A program made the translations under genes and the position numbers. From positions 1 to 5,462 of the forward strand of contig JANWHV010000220.1 of NCBI GenBank assembly GCA_025450255.1: a stretch of DNA of 5,462 nucleotides, read 5' to 3'. The notes beneath the pieces were generated by a model, which worked only from the letters and a program-made list of their open reading frames with translations, did not search any database and was not told the origin of the DNA. The stretch comes from Chloroflexota bacterium. GTDB taxonomy: Bacteria > Chloroflexota > UBA5177 > JANWHV01. Positions 4,748 to 5,462 of the stretch are shown here, piece by piece (the stretch's first letter is position 1; every line of letters begins with the position of its first letter).

Positions 4748-5462
4748 GTGCCGATCATTCACGCCCAGGATGTGACAAAGAATTATCGCCGGCCGGCACG
4801 ACTGCCTGGCCCATTCGGCGGCGCGCGCAGCCTCTTTACCCGCCAATACACCGTGACACGCGCCCTGGACGGCGTCTCGTTCGGCGTCGAGGAGGGTGAG
4901 TTGCTGGGTTACATCGGCGCCAATGGCGCCGGCAAGTCCACCACGATCAAGATCCTGACCGGTATCCTGGTCCCCTCGGCCGGCCAGGTCACCGTGGCCG
5001 GGATCGTGCCCTGGCGGGAGCGGGAGCGGAACGCGCGCAACGTCGGCATCGTCTTTGGCCAGCGCAGCCAACTGTGGTGGGACCTGCCGCTGATCGAATC
5101 GTTCAAGCTGATTGGCCGCATGTATCAGGTGTCCACGGCGATGTATCGGCGCAACCTGGACGCCTTTATCGCGCTCCTGGATATGCAGTCGTTTCTCGAT
5201 ACACCGGTCCGGCAATTGAGTCTGGGGCAGAGGATGCGCGGCGATCTGGTCGCCGCCATGCTCTACGAACCGCGCATCCTCTATCTCGACGAGCCGACCG
5301 TTGGCCTGGACGTACTAGCCAAGGAGCGGATTCGACACTTCATCCAGGATATTAATCGCGAGCGCCAGGTCACGGTGCTCCTGACCACCCACGACCTGAG
5401 CGACGTGGAGTTACTCTGCAAGCGCATTCTGCTCGTACACAAGGGGCGCATCCTCTACGACG
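4748..5462 (+). CDS. ABC exporter ATP-binding protein, COG4586/viologen-exporter-like (3' truncated)
   Basis: The visible 238 residues form an ABC ATPase that energises export through an ABC-2 type permease. Landmarks are Walker A GANGAGKST (57-65, K63), Q-loop FGQRSQLWWDLP with Q105, signature LSLGQ (157-161) followed by RMRGDL, Walker B ILYLDE (catalytic E182), a TVGLD D-loop, and the H-loop TTHD with H215. The GQRSQLWWDLP and LSLGQRMR strings are characteristic of the COG4586 group, often annotated as viologen-exporter ATPases, usually a little over 300 residues; the substrate is unknown. GTG 4748 is chosen because it yields the family-like PIIHAQDVTKNYR opening and follows GGGAAGGGG (4733-4741). 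An in-frame ATG at 4718 would add ten atypical residues. The gene runs off the window. Two permease genes are expected immediately downstream from family context, but they cannot be seen here. Confidence 0.95.
   Translation, partial: MPIIHAQDVTKNYRRPARLPGPFGGARSLFTRQYTVTRALDGVSFGVEEGELLGYIGANGAGKSTTIKILTGILVPSAGQVTVAGIVPWRERERNARNVGIVFGQRSQLWWDLPLIESFKLIGRMYQVSTAMYRRNLDAFIALLDMQSFLDTPVRQLSLGQRMRGDLVAAMLYEPRILYLDEPTVGLDVLAKERIRHFIQDINRERQVTVLLTTHDLSDVELLCKRILLVHKGRILYD

Noticed and set aside
4583..5215. 210-codon minus-strand frame opposite the ABC ATPase
   Set aside because: It mirrors the ATPase coding sequence, whose motifs are unambiguous, and contains no recognisable domain.

Overview
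The window comes from a moderately high-GC bacterium. Several traits would suit Chloroflexota or a related high-GC lineage: a large cysteine-rich Ycf48-like propeller, a pentapeptide-repeat protein with a TIR-like tail, a DUF433 protein and a COG4586-type ABC ATPase. That placement is inference from gene content; no taxonomic marker gene is present.

Layout. Positions 1-118 hold the last 38 codons of a hypothetical gene whose paralogue reappears, broken, at 3829-4203. A small GTG-start ORF (115-339) overlaps its stop codon. Convergent to these, 372-1667 on the minus strand encodes a 431-residue pentapeptide-repeat protein fused to a Rossmann/TIR-like C-terminal domain. A divergent intergenic region (1668-1885) separates it from 1886-3790 (+), which encodes a 634-residue membrane-anchored, probably extracytoplasmic beta-propeller made of 14 repeats with Asp-boxes. 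A very strong Shine-Dalgarno then leads into the broken paralogue, which is interrupted by in-frame TAG codons. Next come a DUF433 antitoxin-like gene (4358-4582) with a candidate -10 box and a small leader hairpin, and an ABC exporter ATPase (4748 to beyond the window end).

How the genes relate. The evidence for joint function is thin. The propeller gene and the broken paralogue lie 38 bases apart on one strand and may be co-transcribed. The DUF433 gene lacks its common PIN-like partner. The ATPase probably begins an exporter operon whose permeases lie downstream of the window. I see no RNA genes, CRISPR array, insertion sequence or convincing intrinsic terminator. The points most worth a second look are the 14-blade propeller with one cysteine pair in nearly every blade, the TAG-interrupted paralogue whose reading frame is otherwise intact, and the pentapeptide/TIR-like fusion. 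I do not see a complete, undescribed multi-gene system.
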